Shown here: positions 43,560-60,212 of the stretch, in pieces
Numbering within the stretch: position 1 is the stretch's first letter
Layout of the letters: each line of letters opens with the position of its first letter
DNA from: DAHUXN01 sp963729815
GTDB taxonomy: Bacteria > Acidobacteriota > Terriglobia > Acidiferrales > UBA7541
Assembly: GCA_963729815.1 (NCBI GenBank)
Contig: CAVSPU010000009.1
Location: forward strand, 1-64,000
DNA: 64,000 nt
Direction: 5' to 3'
Made by a program: the position numbers and the translations under genes
Notes under the pieces: model-generated
Databases searched by the model: none
Seen by the model: the letters and a program-made list of their open reading frames with translations, nothing else
Told to the model about the DNA's origin: nothing

Positions 43560-43967
43560 ATGGATGAGCAAGAGCGCGAGTGGTCTTGCTACATGGTTCG
43601 ATGCAAGGACGGATCGCTGTATGTCGGCGTCGCAACTGACGTAGAGGATCGAGCCCGGGAGCATAACCAGGGTCGCGGCGCGATGTTTACCGCGAAGCGT
43701 AGGCCAGTTGAGCTGATTTGGAGTGAAAGACATCCAAATCAACACTCAGCCCGGCAACGCGAAGCTGAGTTGAAGGGCTGGCGACGAGAAAAGAAACTTG
43801 GATTGCTGGCGGGCAATTCAACGGGAGGCTCGCCGGCAAGCCCTGAGGCGCTGGGTTTAGCGCCGAAGGGTCGACGAGACCGGGCGGAGATTGAGAACAA
43901 CCCTTCGGGCCAAAAGACGGCCCTCAGGGTGAATTCCGAACCAGGGGTTCGGAATTCAGGGGAGTAG
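43560..43967 (+). CDS. GIY-YIG nuclease-domain protein
   Basis: The 135-residue protein has a single GIY-YIG module in residues 8-78: CYMVRCKDGSLYVGVATDV (the GIY/YIG strands in diverged form), the Arg and Glu-containing helix and PVELIWSERHPN. This YhbQ/UPF0213-like group is small and uncharacterised. From about residue 85 (NSTGGSPASPEAL) the sequence is not conserved and is encoded by hairpin-rich DNA. The frame runs 10 bases into tRNA-Trp, so the true functional end may be earlier or the tail accidental. Confidence 0.75.
   Translation: MDEQEREWSCYMVRCKDGSLYVGVATDVEDRAREHNQGRGAMFTAKRRPVELIWSERHPNQHSARQREAELKGWRREKKLGLLAGNSTGGSPASPEALGLAPKGRRDRAEIENNPSGQKTALRVNSEPGVRNSGE
43900..43957. repeat. 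Two back-to-back hairpins abutting tRNA-Trp
   Basis: An imperfect hairpin (43900-43911 with 43919-43930, 2 mismatches) is followed directly by a perfect one: GAATTCCGAACC (43931-43942), AGG, GGTTCGGAATTC (43946-43957). The second ends at the base before the tRNA-Trp 5' end. Confidence 0.75.
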
Positions 43968-44032
43968 GTTCAACGGTAGACCGCCGGTCTCCAAAACCGG
44001 ATGTGGGGGTTCGAATCCCTCCTCCCCTGCCA
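43958..44032 (+). tRNA. tRNA-Trp (CCA)
   Basis: Acceptor AGGGGAG/CTCCCCT, anticodon loop CTCCAAA with CCA, T arm GGGGG/TTCGAAT/CCCTC, encoded CCA (44030-44032). It lies between rpmG and secE as in many bacteria. Confidence 0.96.
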
Positions 44033-44095
44033 GTTTTGGAGCAGAGGTAAGCGGGAAAAAGCAAGGCAGGATTTGAGGCGGGCGAAGCAGAGGCC

Positions 44096-44392
44096 ATGAC
44101 AGAAGCTATCAAGGTGAAAGACGACAGCATTCACGGCGGCAGCGGAGGGAACGGAGAGGGCGCCGTTGCTTCTTCCCTTGGCCGCCTGGCGTCGACTCCG
44201 CGCCGCTGGAAGCAGTTTATTCACGACGTGCGCTCGGAAATGGCCAAGGTGGTCTGGCCGACGCGGCAGGATGTGATTTCTTTGACAGGCGTGGTTATCG
44301 TCACGGTGGCTTTTTTCGGTCTGTTTTTCTTATTGACCGACAGTGTCTTCAGCCGCCTAGAAACGCTGGTACTCAACTATTTTAAACACTGA
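44096..44392 (+). CDS. secE: SecE, preprotein translocase subunit
   Basis: A 98-residue protein. A low-complexity N-terminal 35 residues is followed by the conserved amphipathic helix FIHDVRSEMAKVVWPTRQDV and one membrane helix (about 67-87). SecE clamps SecY in the Sec translocon. The gene is 64 bases after tRNA-Trp and 14 bases before nusG. Confidence 0.96.
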   Translation: MTEAIKVKDDSIHGGSGGNGEGAVASSLGRLASTPRRWKQFIHDVRSEMAKVVWPTRQDVISLTGVVIVTVAFFGLFFLLTDSVFSRLETLVLNYFKH

Positions 44393-44405
44393 GCAAGGAA
44401 GCAGC

Positions 44406-44939
44406 ATGGCGAAGCAGTGGTACATCGTCCACACCTATTCTGGCTTTGAGAAGAAGGTGAAGGAAAGCCTGGAAGGGCGCGTGGCGGCGTTCGGGCTGCA
44501 GGACAAGATTGGCCGGATGATTATCCCGACCGAATCCGTGGTCGAGGTGCGCGGCGGCAAGAAAGTGGTTTCGGCGCGGATGTGCTATCCGGGCTACCTG
44601 CTGGTCGAGATGGATATGGACGACTACACGTGGCACGTGGTGCGCTCGACGCCGCGCGTCACGGGATTCGTCGGGTCGGGGCAGACGCCAACGCCGCTGA
44701 GCGAAGAGGAAGTCGAGAACATTTTGAATCGGGCGACCACCACGGCGGAAAAGCCGCGGCCGCGCCTTACGTTTGACCGCAACGAATCGGTGCGCATCGT
44801 GGATGGGCCGTTTGCGAATTTTACGGGCGTGGTCGAGGAAGTGAATTCCGACCGCAGCACGCTGAAAGTCAGCGTGACGATTTTCGGGCGCTCGACACCG
44901 GTGGAGCTGGATTTCGCGCAAGTGGAGAAGGTCGCCTAG
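44406..44939 (+). CDS. nusG: NusG, transcription elongation factor
   Basis: A 177-residue protein: NGN domain (QWYIVHTYSGFEKKVKESL) and C-terminal KOW domain (RIVDGPFANFTGVVEEVN). It binds RNA polymerase, Rho and ribosomal protein S10. No insertion between the domains is seen. It is in the conserved secE-nusG-rplK order. Confidence 0.97.
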   Translation: MAKQWYIVHTYSGFEKKVKESLEGRVAAFGLQDKIGRMIIPTESVVEVRGGKKVVSARMCYPGYLLVEMDMDDYTWHVVRSTPRVTGFVGSGQTPTPLSEEEVENILNRATTTAEKPRPRLTFDRNESVRIVDGPFANFTGVVEEVNSDRSTLKVSVTIFGRSTPVELDFAQVEKVA

Positions 44940-44982
44940 CGGAGCGCTACGGCGTTTTTGGATTTATCGCAAGGGAGTCAAG

Positions 44983-45411
44983 ATGGCAAAGAAAGTCCAG
45001 GCAATGGTGAAATTGCAGTTGCCGGCCGCCAAGGCGACGCCGGCGCCGCCCGTGGGCACGGCGTTGGGCCCGCAGGGCGTGAACATCATGGATTTTTGCA
45101 AACAGTTCAACGCCAAGACCAATAAGGAGCCGGAAGGGATGATCATTCCGGTTCTCATTACGATTTTCACCGACCGGAGCTTCACGTTCATCACCAAAAC
45201 GCCGCCGGCGTCGGAATTGCTGAAGCGCGCGGCGGGCATCGTGAAGGGCTCGCCGGAGCCGAATCGCAATAAAGTCGCCAAGATCACGCGCAAGCAGGTG
45301 GAAGAAATCGCGAAGGTGAAATTGGTGGACTTGAACACGATGAGCCTGGAATCGGCGGTACGCACCGTGATGGGCACGGCGCGCAACATGGGAATCGAAG
45401 TGGAAGGGTAG
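44983..45411 (+). CDS. rplK: Ribosomal protein uL11
   Basis: A 142-residue protein with VKLQLPAAKATPAPPVGTAL at the N-terminus and a C-terminal rRNA-binding domain ending MGTARNMGIEVEG. It is part of the GTPase-associated centre. AAGGGAG precedes the ATG. Confidence 0.97.
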   Translation: MAKKVQAMVKLQLPAAKATPAPPVGTALGPQGVNIMDFCKQFNAKTNKEPEGMIIPVLITIFTDRSFTFITKTPPASELLKRAAGIVKGSPEPNRNKVAKITRKQVEEIAKVKLVDLNTMSLESAVRTVMGTARNMGIEVEG

Positions 45412-45420
45412 GAGACTGCG

Positions 45421-46134
45421 ATGAGCAAGGCGGGCGGAAAGAAAATCCAGAATGCGCGCAAGTTGGTCGAGGCGCGCGCCTATAAGCTCGGCGAAGCCGC
45501 CGAGCTGCTGAAGAAGGCGCATTTCGTGAAATTCGACGAGACGGTCGAACTGTCCATTAATCTGGGCGTCGACCCGAAACAATCGGACCAGATGGTGCGC
45601 GGCACCGTCGTGCTGCCGAATGGCCTGGGGAAATCGAAGCGCGTGCTCGTGATCGCCACGGGCGAAAAAGTACGCGAAGCGGAAGAGGCGGGCGCGGATT
45701 TCATTGGCGGCGAAGACATGGTCACGAAAATCGCGGGCGGCTGGACGGATTACGACGCCGTCATCGCCACGCCCGACATGATGAAGTCCGCCGGGCGCCT
45801 CGGCAAAGTGCTCGGGCCGCGCGGCCTGATGCCGAACCCCAAGACGGGCACGGTAACATTCGAAATTGCCCGCGCCGTGAAGGAGATCAAGGCCGGCAAA
45901 GTGGAGTTCCGGCTGGACAAGACGGGAATTATCCATTCGCCGATCGGCAAAATCAGTTTTGGCGCGCAGCAACTTGCGGAGAACGCCTCTGCGCTGCTGG
46001 GCGCGGTGGGCAAAGCAAAGCCCGCTTCCGCCAAGGGCAAGTACATCCAGCGCGTCACGCTTACCTCCACGATGGGGCCCGGAATTTTGATTGACCATGC
46101 CGAGGTCGACGCGGCCATGGCAACCGCTGCGTAA
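45421..46134 (+). CDS. rplA: Ribosomal protein uL1
   Basis: A 237-residue protein with KFDETVELSINLGVDPKQSD and the GPRGLMPNPKTGTVT signature. It builds the L1 stalk and, in E. coli, represses the rplK-rplA operon. It begins 9 bases after rplK. Confidence 0.97.
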   Translation: MSKAGGKKIQNARKLVEARAYKLGEAAELLKKAHFVKFDETVELSINLGVDPKQSDQMVRGTVVLPNGLGKSKRVLVIATGEKVREAEEAGADFIGGEDMVTKIAGGWTDYDAVIATPDMMKSAGRLGKVLGPRGLMPNPKTGTVTFEIARAVKEIKAGKVEFRLDKTGIIHSPIGKISFGAQQLAENASALLGAVGKAKPASAKGKYIQRVTLTSTMGPGILIDHAEVDAAMATAA

Positions 46135-46155
46135 CGGAGTTTGAAGGAGCCGTGC

Positions 46156-46722
46156 ATGGGAATGAAGAAGGCTGAAAAGAAGGAAAAGGCAAATTCGCTT
46201 CGCGCGGAGCTCACGAACGTCGCGAGCGTGATTCTCTCGACATTTCAGGGCATCACTGTCGAGCAGGACACGCAGCTTCGGCGCGCTGTCGAGAAGGCGG
46301 GCGGGCATTACGAGGTCGTGAAGAACACTTTGATTGAGCGCGCCGGCACGGGCACGCCGGTCGAGCCGCTGCTGAAGAATCTGTCGGGCACGAATTCGAT
46401 TGCCTACACCATGGCGGATCCAGTCGCGCTGGCGAAAGTTCTGACGAAAGTCGCGAAGGACGTTCCTGCGTTTCAGTTCCGCGCGGGCTGGGTCGAAGGG
46501 CGCGTCATTTCGATTCAGGAGATTCAGCAGCTCGCGCAATTGCCGAGCAAGGAAGAGCTGATCAGCAAGGTCATGTTCCTGTTGAATGCACCGGCGCAGA
46601 GGCTGGCCTCGGTGATGGCGGCGGTGCCGCGCAATCTCGCGGTGGTGACGAGCGAGGCAGTGAAGGCCAATAAGTTCGGCTCGGGCGGCGCAGAACCTGC
46701 CCCGGCGGCGAAACCGGAATAA
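46156..46722 (+). CDS. rplJ: Ribosomal protein uL10
   Basis: A 188-residue protein that anchors L7/L12 dimers to the ribosome. It has YEVVKNTLIERAG and a C-terminal L12-binding helix. The ATG at 46156 has GAAGGAG 6 bases upstream, so the TTG at 46141 is rejected. Only 21 bases separate it from rplA, too short for the structured leader known upstream of rplJ in E. coli. Confidence 0.95.
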   Translation: MGMKKAEKKEKANSLRAELTNVASVILSTFQGITVEQDTQLRRAVEKAGGHYEVVKNTLIERAGTGTPVEPLLKNLSGTNSIAYTMADPVALAKVLTKVAKDVPAFQFRAGWVEGRVISIQEIQQLAQLPSKEELISKVMFLLNAPAQRLASVMAAVPRNLAVVTSEAVKANKFGSGGAEPAPAAKPE

Positions 46723-46755
46723 CGAGTTTAACTTTTAGGAGGATAGGAAAACGCG

Positions 46756-47136
46756 ATGGCGAGCAAAGTGGAGACAATTCTGGATGAGATCAAGGGCCTG
46801 ACGCTTCTCGAAGCGTCGGACTTGGTCAAGAAAATGGAAGAGACGTTCGGCGTTTCCGCGGCTGCGGCTGCCCCGGTGATGATGGCGGGCGGCGGCGCGG
46901 CGGGAGCGGCTCCGGCCGAGGAGAAGACGGAATTCAGCGTCATCCTCACGGAAGTCGGCGCGAACAAGATCAACGTGATTAAGGCGGTTCGCGAAGTCAC
47001 CAGCCTGGGCCTGAAGGAAGCGAAGGACCTGGTGGATGGCGCGCCCAAGCCGGTGAAAGAGGGCATCAACAAGGACGAAGCCGCCACGATCAAGAAGAAG
47101 TTCGAAGACGCGGGAGCCAAGGTCGAGATCAAGTAG
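46756..47136 (+). CDS. rplL: Ribosomal protein bL7/L12
   Basis: A 126-residue protein. An N-terminal dimerisation helix is followed by an Ala/Gly-rich hinge and the C-terminal domain (EKTEFSVILTEVGANKINVIK, VTSLGLKEAKDLVDGAPKPV). It recruits translation factors. AGGAGG precedes the ATG. Confidence 0.97.
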   Translation: MASKVETILDEIKGLTLLEASDLVKKMEETFGVSAAAAAPVMMAGGGAAGAAPAEEKTEFSVILTEVGANKINVIKAVREVTSLGLKEAKDLVDGAPKPVKEGINKDEAATIKKKFEDAGAKVEIK

Positions 47137-47181
47137 TGCCGTCGCCGCGGAAAATTCGCCCGGCGACCAAGGAATCCGTCT

Positions 47182-47221
47182 ACGCGCGTGCCTTTTCGAG
47201 ATGCTCCATCTCGTCACGCGT
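47182..47221 (+). promoter_or_regulatory. Hairpin in the rplL-rpoB spacer
   Basis: CGAGATG (47197-47203) pairs with CATCTCG (47207-47213) around CTC, and an outer ACGCG/CGCGT pair (47182-47186, 47217-47221) extends it. In E. coli the same spacer has an attenuator and an RNase III site; by analogy this could tune rpoB expression. Confidence 0.5.
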
Positions 47222-47297
47222 CCTGCCCGGACTCGATGCTGTGGTGTCGCCACGGCGCGTATCCGGTTTAGCCCCGGAAGGGATGAGGTAAGCCAGC

Positions 47298-51734
<4,437 letters not shown>

Positions 51735-51739
51735 TCGCC

Positions 51740-51796
51740 CCCGGGATTTTTCCCGGGAGCATGACAACGATTTTTTTGTCCCGGTTCGGCCGGGAC
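51740..51796 (+). promoter_or_regulatory. Two hairpins in the rpoB-rpoC spacer
   Basis: CCCGGGA/TCCCGGG (51740-51746, 51751-51757) and GTCCCGG/CCGGGAC (51778-51784, 51790-51796) fill most of the 75-base spacer. The second ends next to the GGAGGT ribosome binding site of rpoC, so it could affect translation. Confidence 0.6.
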
Positions 51797-51809
51797 GGGA
51801 GGTCAGCCA

Positions 51810-55997
<4,188 letters not shown>

Positions 55998-56023
55998 GGA
56001 AAACCTTAGTCTCGGGTCATTCG

Positions 56024-56060
56024 GGCGGCGTACCAGTCAGGTGCGCCGCCTTTTCGTTTT
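56024..56060 (+). terminator. Rho-independent terminator of the rpoBC operon
   Basis: GGCGGCG (56024-56030) pairs with CGCCGCC (56044-56050), with an inner ACC/GGT extension and an AGTCA loop, followed by TTTTCGTTTT. It is the best intrinsic terminator in the window. Confidence 0.85.
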
Positions 56061-56157
56061 ATCCGCTGTGAATTTGCACGCCGAAACGAACTCTGCCACC
56101 GATTGAGCCTGTGGAAACTCCCCGCTCTTTAGCGTTTATCCCGGCGAATGGCGTGCC

Positions 56158-56163
56158 TACAAT
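56158..56163 (+). promoter_or_regulatory. Candidate -10 of the hybrid kinase gene
   Basis: TACAAT in CCTACAAT, 89 bases before the ATG at 56253. It lies inside the 5' extension of the open frame, which supports the shorter protein. Confidence 0.4.
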
Positions 56164-56252
56164 TGATTGGTGTGCTGTCCTTGTCGCGGTGCTCTGCCGC
56201 CGCTCCTCGGACCGATCTTTGTTCCTTTCTCTTTCTATTGGTGGGCCCGCTT

Positions 56253-58553
56253 ATGCCAAACAGGAAAAAAAAGGCGGCTGACGGTGCGCTAACTGGAGGC
56301 GAACACGAAAAGCTGCTCTCCGTGGTCTCCAAGTCCCGCCAGGGTTTTTGCGAGCTGATTGATAGCTTCGACCGCCTCGCTTTCAACGTCTCCCTGGACG
56401 GCCGGCTCCGCGTCATCAACCGCAAATTTGCCTCGGTTCTCGGCCTCCCGTTTTCTTCCATCGTCGATCATCCGCTGGAAGAATTTCTGGCCGAGCCGGC
56501 GCACGAGGAAATCGAACGCGCCTTGGCTTACTTCGTCGAGAAACGCTTTTGGAGCGGCGTGCTCCGGGTTCGGTGGAAACACTCGCAAGAAGAGCGCTTC
56601 TACGATTGCACCTTCTATGCGGTCGTCAAGGAAGGACAGGTTGTCGGCGCAAGCGGCCTCGCGCGCGATATTTCCACCCAGCATGAAACGGAATCTCGCT
56701 TCACCGATCTTTTTGAAACTCTTCACGAGGGCGTGTATTTCAGCGATCCGGATGGGACGTTGCTCGGCGTGAATCCGGCTATGGTCCGCATGCTCGGATA
56801 TGAGACGAAGGAAGAGCTGCTCGCGAAAAATCTGGGCGATCACCTTGCTGATTTGTCTCCGCGCGGCCCATTGCTTGCCGAACTCCAGGAAACCGGCGTC
56901 CTGCGCGACCGGCAAATTGTTCTCCGCCGCAAAGATGGCTCGCTGATTCGCGTGCTCAATTCGTCCGTCGCCATCCGAGATGTTTCCGGCCGGTTCATTC
57001 GATTTCAAGGCTCCCTGGTTGACATCTCGGAGCGCCTCGAGATCGAGCGGCGTCTGCGGGAAGAGCAGGAATTCGTCCGCCGGCTCATTGCCTGTTTTCC
57101 GGACATCATCGTCGTCCTCGACACGCATGGCCGCTATACCTTCGCCAGTCCGCGCGTGCAGGAATTTCTGGGCTATGGCTCGGAAGAGTATATCGGCGAG
57201 AATCTTGAAGCTCGTCCACACCCCGAAGATCGCGAGACTGTCATCCAATTTTTTCGCAGCCTGATCAGCGGCAAGAGAGCCTTTGGAAGCGTCGAATACC
57301 GCACGCGGCATAAGGACGGGCGCTGGCGCACCTTTCGCGCCAACGCAAGCCCGCTCACCGACGCGGAAGGAAAGGTCATCGGCGTCGTTGCCTCGGCCCG
57401 TGACGTCACGGAATCGAAGCGTCTCGAGCAGCAGTTGCTTCAATCGGAAAAGCTCGCCGCGATCGGCCAAATGGTCTCCGGTGTCGCGCATGAACTCAAC
57501 AATCCGCTTACGGCGATTCTCGGCGTGAGCGATCTGCTTCATGAGCATGCCACCGACGACACTTCCCGCCGCCATATTGCCCTGGTTCAGAAGCAGGCCC
57601 GCAAGGCTGCCGAGCTGGTTCAAGGATTGTTGACTTTTTCCCAGCCCTCGCGTCTTAAGAGCCAGCAAGTGCGCCTGGAAGACATGATCGCTCGAGCGCT
57701 TGAACTGCAACGTGACTCGCTGGCCGCGCGGAATATCACCGTGGATTTTCAGATGGAAGATGGCTTGCCGCTCATTGCCGCTGACCCGAACCACATGGTG
57801 CAGGTTTTTGTGAATCTGTTCACCAACGCGGAACAGGCGATTGCCTCCGCGCGCGATCATGGCCGGATGGTCATTCGCGTTCGTGAATCGGAGCAGAAAT
57901 TGCAAGTCGTCATCGACGATGATGGTCCAGGCATCACGCCGGATATTCGCTCCAAGGTTTTCGATCCCTTTTTTACCACGCATCGCGCCAGCGGCGGCGC
58001 TGGACTGGGGTTGACCATCTGCCTGGTGATCGTCAAAGACCACGGCGGCACGATCGAAGCGCTGCCTTCGCCGGAAGGCGGCGCTCGTTTTCGCATTCTT
58101 CTCCCAGCATCAGAACCGGCAGTGTCTTCGCCAAAATCTCCCCGCGCGGTTCGAGGCAATGGATTGAAGGATTGTTCGATACTTGTCGTGGATGACGAAG
58201 AGGCAATTCGGGAATTGATCAAAGAGGGGCTCGGTGCCCGCGCCGCCTTGATTGATGCTGTTTCCACGGCTGAAGAGGCATGGAATCGTTTGTCTTCGCG
58301 CGCATACGACGTCGTCCTCTGCGACTTCAACCTCGGCGACATGAGCGGGACCGAACTCTTTGAACGTGTAGGCAGCCGCGCAGGTCAAAAGAATCCGCGG
58401 TTTCTTTTTATGACTGGCGAGCTGCTCGATTCAGCGCAAATTGCAGCTCTCGAAAAAAAAGATTCCGGCGCCCTGCAAAAGCCGTTTCAATTGGCGGAAC
58501 TCGTCGCAGCCCTGGAAAAATTCATCAGCGTCCCTTCGGCCGCGCAGGAATAA
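56253..58553 (+). CDS. Hybrid histidine kinase with PAS domains and receiver
   Basis: A 766-residue cytoplasmic protein with no membrane helix. At least three PAS modules cover residues about 25-390 (FDRLAFNVSLDGRLRVINRK, LHEGVYFSDPDGTLLGVNPA and FPDIIVVLDTHGRYTFASPR). A HisKA domain follows with phosphoacceptor H413 in VAHELNNPLTAI, then the ATPase core (DDDGPGITPDIRSKVFDPFF, GGAGLGLTICLVI). A C-terminal receiver has D691 in LCDFNLGD and K in LQKPF. The N-terminal PAS modules should sense a soluble signal. No response regulator gene is adjacent. The start at 56253 is preferred over 56148. Confidence 0.93.
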   Translation: MPNRKKKAADGALTGGEHEKLLSVVSKSRQGFCELIDSFDRLAFNVSLDGRLRVINRKFASVLGLPFSSIVDHPLEEFLAEPAHEEIERALAYFVEKRFWSGVLRVRWKHSQEERFYDCTFYAVVKEGQVVGASGLARDISTQHETESRFTDLFETLHEGVYFSDPDGTLLGVNPAMVRMLGYETKEELLAKNLGDHLADLSPRGPLLAELQETGVLRDRQIVLRRKDGSLIRVLNSSVAIRDVSGRFIRFQGSLVDISERLEIERRLREEQEFVRRLIACFPDIIVVLDTHGRYTFASPRVQEFLGYGSEEYIGENLEARPHPEDRETVIQFFRSLISGKRAFGSVEYRTRHKDGRWRTFRANASPLTDAEGKVIGVVASARDVTESKRLEQQLLQSEKLAAIGQMVSGVAHELNNPLTAILGVSDLLHEHATDDTSRRHIALVQKQARKAAELVQGLLTFSQPSRLKSQQVRLEDMIARALELQRDSLAARNITVDFQMEDGLPLIAADPNHMVQVFVNLFTNAEQAIASARDHGRMVIRVRESEQKLQVVIDDDGPGITPDIRSKVFDPFFTTHRASGGAGLGLTICLVIVKDHGGTIEALPSPEGGARFRILLPASEPAVSSPKSPRAVRGNGLKDCSILVVDDEEAIRELIKEGLGARAALIDAVSTAEEAWNRLSSRAYDVVLCDFNLGDMSGTELFERVGSRAGQKNPRFLFMTGELLDSAQIAALEKKDSGALQKPFQLAELVAALEKFISVPSAAQE

Positions 58554-58571
58554 TCAAACGCTAAGCACGGT

Positions 58572-59501
58572 TCACTTTTTCTTTTTTGAACTTTTGTGCG
58601 GCGGAGCATCGACTCCGAAATCCCACAGAAGCAGACTGGCTCCTTCCGTCGACGAAATTTCCGTCACCGCGTATTCACCCGGATCGAGCGACTGACTCAG
58701 CGTGAAGCGGTAAACCCCCTTCGCCACTTCCCATTCCTGCATGGAAACATTATTCGCCCGCTCTTGTTGCTGGCCGAAAAGCGTGTCGATGTTTTCCACT
58801 TGCCGCCTGCCATCCTTCACCTTAGCGTGAAGAAGCTCCACCTCTGGCTCGCCGGAATCGCCCGTCCGAAAATAGAATTCCGGCGTCGAACTCTTGATTC
58901 GAATGTCCGCGCGCGTGCCACTCAATTCGATCGAGTGCCGGATCGGGATCACGGGAATAGGTATGAGGACTCGCTCTACCATGTGCCCTTTGTTCAGTTT
59001 GCTCGTCGCCTCGTTCTGCTTCAACGTGAGTATCGCATTGCCATCCAGCGCGAACAAACCCTCCCCCGGCGGAAGGAGAACGCCCGGGAGAATTTCGAGG
59101 CTGGCATCGACGTCGAGGGGCATTGTCTTGGCTGCCGCCGCATCTGCCTTGATTTTTTCGGTGAGCGCGTTTTCTTGCGCGGCCTCCACAGCCTCGGCCT
59201 TCTTCGTCGCATCCCAATCCACCAACGCTGCCGGAATCTCCTCCCATTCCGCGCGCTCGATGCTGAAATAGCGCACGCGATCGCCTTGCACCTGGTAGCT
59301 GCGGACGATTTGGAACGTTCCATCTTTCATCATCAGCTTCTTGCCGTGCGGCAAATTCGAGTCGGGTTCTTGTTGCTGTGCTGCGGCTGTTGCGGCTTGC
59401 GCCTTCTGCTCTTGCGCAAGAACGGAAGGCGCCAACATGCCCAGAAGGGCGAGAATTGGCAGGCAACAGACATTTCGCATTTTGTGTGGGATTCGTGTCA
59501 T
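58572..59501 (-). CDS. Uncharacterised exported protein
   Basis: A 309-residue protein with a signal peptide (hydrophobic residues 11-28, cut after LAQ). It contains an acidic/Ala-rich segment and a beta-rich C-terminal half (LIPIPVIPIRHSIELSGTR, TPEFYFRTGDSGEPEVELL), ending in a poly-Lys tail. No named domain is recognised; a possible start at M8 would give a shorter signal. It converges on the hybrid kinase gene. Confidence 0.7.
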   Translation of the reverse strand: MTRIPHKMRNVCCLPILALLGMLAPSVLAQEQKAQAATAAAQQQEPDSNLPHGKKLMMKDGTFQIVRSYQVQGDRVRYFSIERAEWEEIPAALVDWDATKKAEAVEAAQENALTEKIKADAAAAKTMPLDVDASLEILPGVLLPPGEGLFALDGNAILTLKQNEATSKLNKGHMVERVLIPIPVIPIRHSIELSGTRADIRIKSSTPEFYFRTGDSGEPEVELLHAKVKDGRRQVENIDTLFGQQQERANNVSMQEWEVAKGVYRFTLSQSLDPGEYAVTEISSTEGASLLLWDFGVDAPPHKSSKKKK

Positions 59502-59699
59502 TTTCTAGCGCCCGGTATGCGGCTGCTTGCCCTCTAGGATGCGGGTTCAAGACCTCGTGTTTACTCGAACGAGTCTAATCCCGCGCAGAAGTTCGGGCAA
59601 ATCTTACAAAAGTCGAATGAAAATGTGCCGAGATTGAATGCAGGAAAAATACGCAATCGAGATCGCGCTGGCGCGCTCAGGCGCTCTCATTGGCGCGGC

Positions 59700-59963
59700 C
59701 TAGTGATCGCAGCGCGGGCAAAGCACATTCAGAATCATGAGCTCCGAATTCGTGAACAGCCATTTCCCCGCTTCAGCTCCTGCGGCTCCGGCGGCGCGTA
59801 TCAAAGAGCCCAGGTGCTTGGCCTGGGCAAGGCTGCGCAGATGTTCCAGGCAAATCCCGGTAAGGCGGGAAACTTCGTCTTCGGTGAAGAGCTTTTGAGT
59901 GGATGGGATGGTTACCAAAGTTCTTTGTCCTCCCGATCGCCGAATTTCAATGGCGATCGGCAT
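59700..59963 (-). CDS. Small MerR-like helix-turn-helix protein
   Basis: An 87-residue protein. The segment KLFTEDEVSRLTGICLEHLR resembles a MerR/excisionase-type helix-turn-helix, and two Cys (CPRC) lie at the C-terminus. The ATG is at 59963. A DNA-binding role is plausible. It could be an orphan regulator of unknown target; no mobile element is nearby. Confidence 0.6.
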   Translation of the reverse strand: MPIAIEIRRSGGQRTLVTIPSTQKLFTEDEVSRLTGICLEHLRSLAQAKHLGSLIRAAGAAGAEAGKWLFTNSELMILNVLCPRCDH

Positions 59964-60212
59964 TCCATACTGGAACCTTCAGCAAGTCGGCTTCCATAAT
60001 TTAGATGCGCCGGCTATTCAGATGGAAGCTTCTGTAACTCCATGGTGCCATGGTGTTTCGGGGAAATTCGCACGGCGGCGGGAGTCTTCTGACGATGGCA
60101 ATCAACTGAGGCAGAGTGGAACTTCTTTACCCATCTTCCGGATACGTCTACAGTTTTTGGTAGGAATACCGTTTTCGCGCAGGCAGTAGACAATTGCAAT
60201 TCTCGGGGCCAG

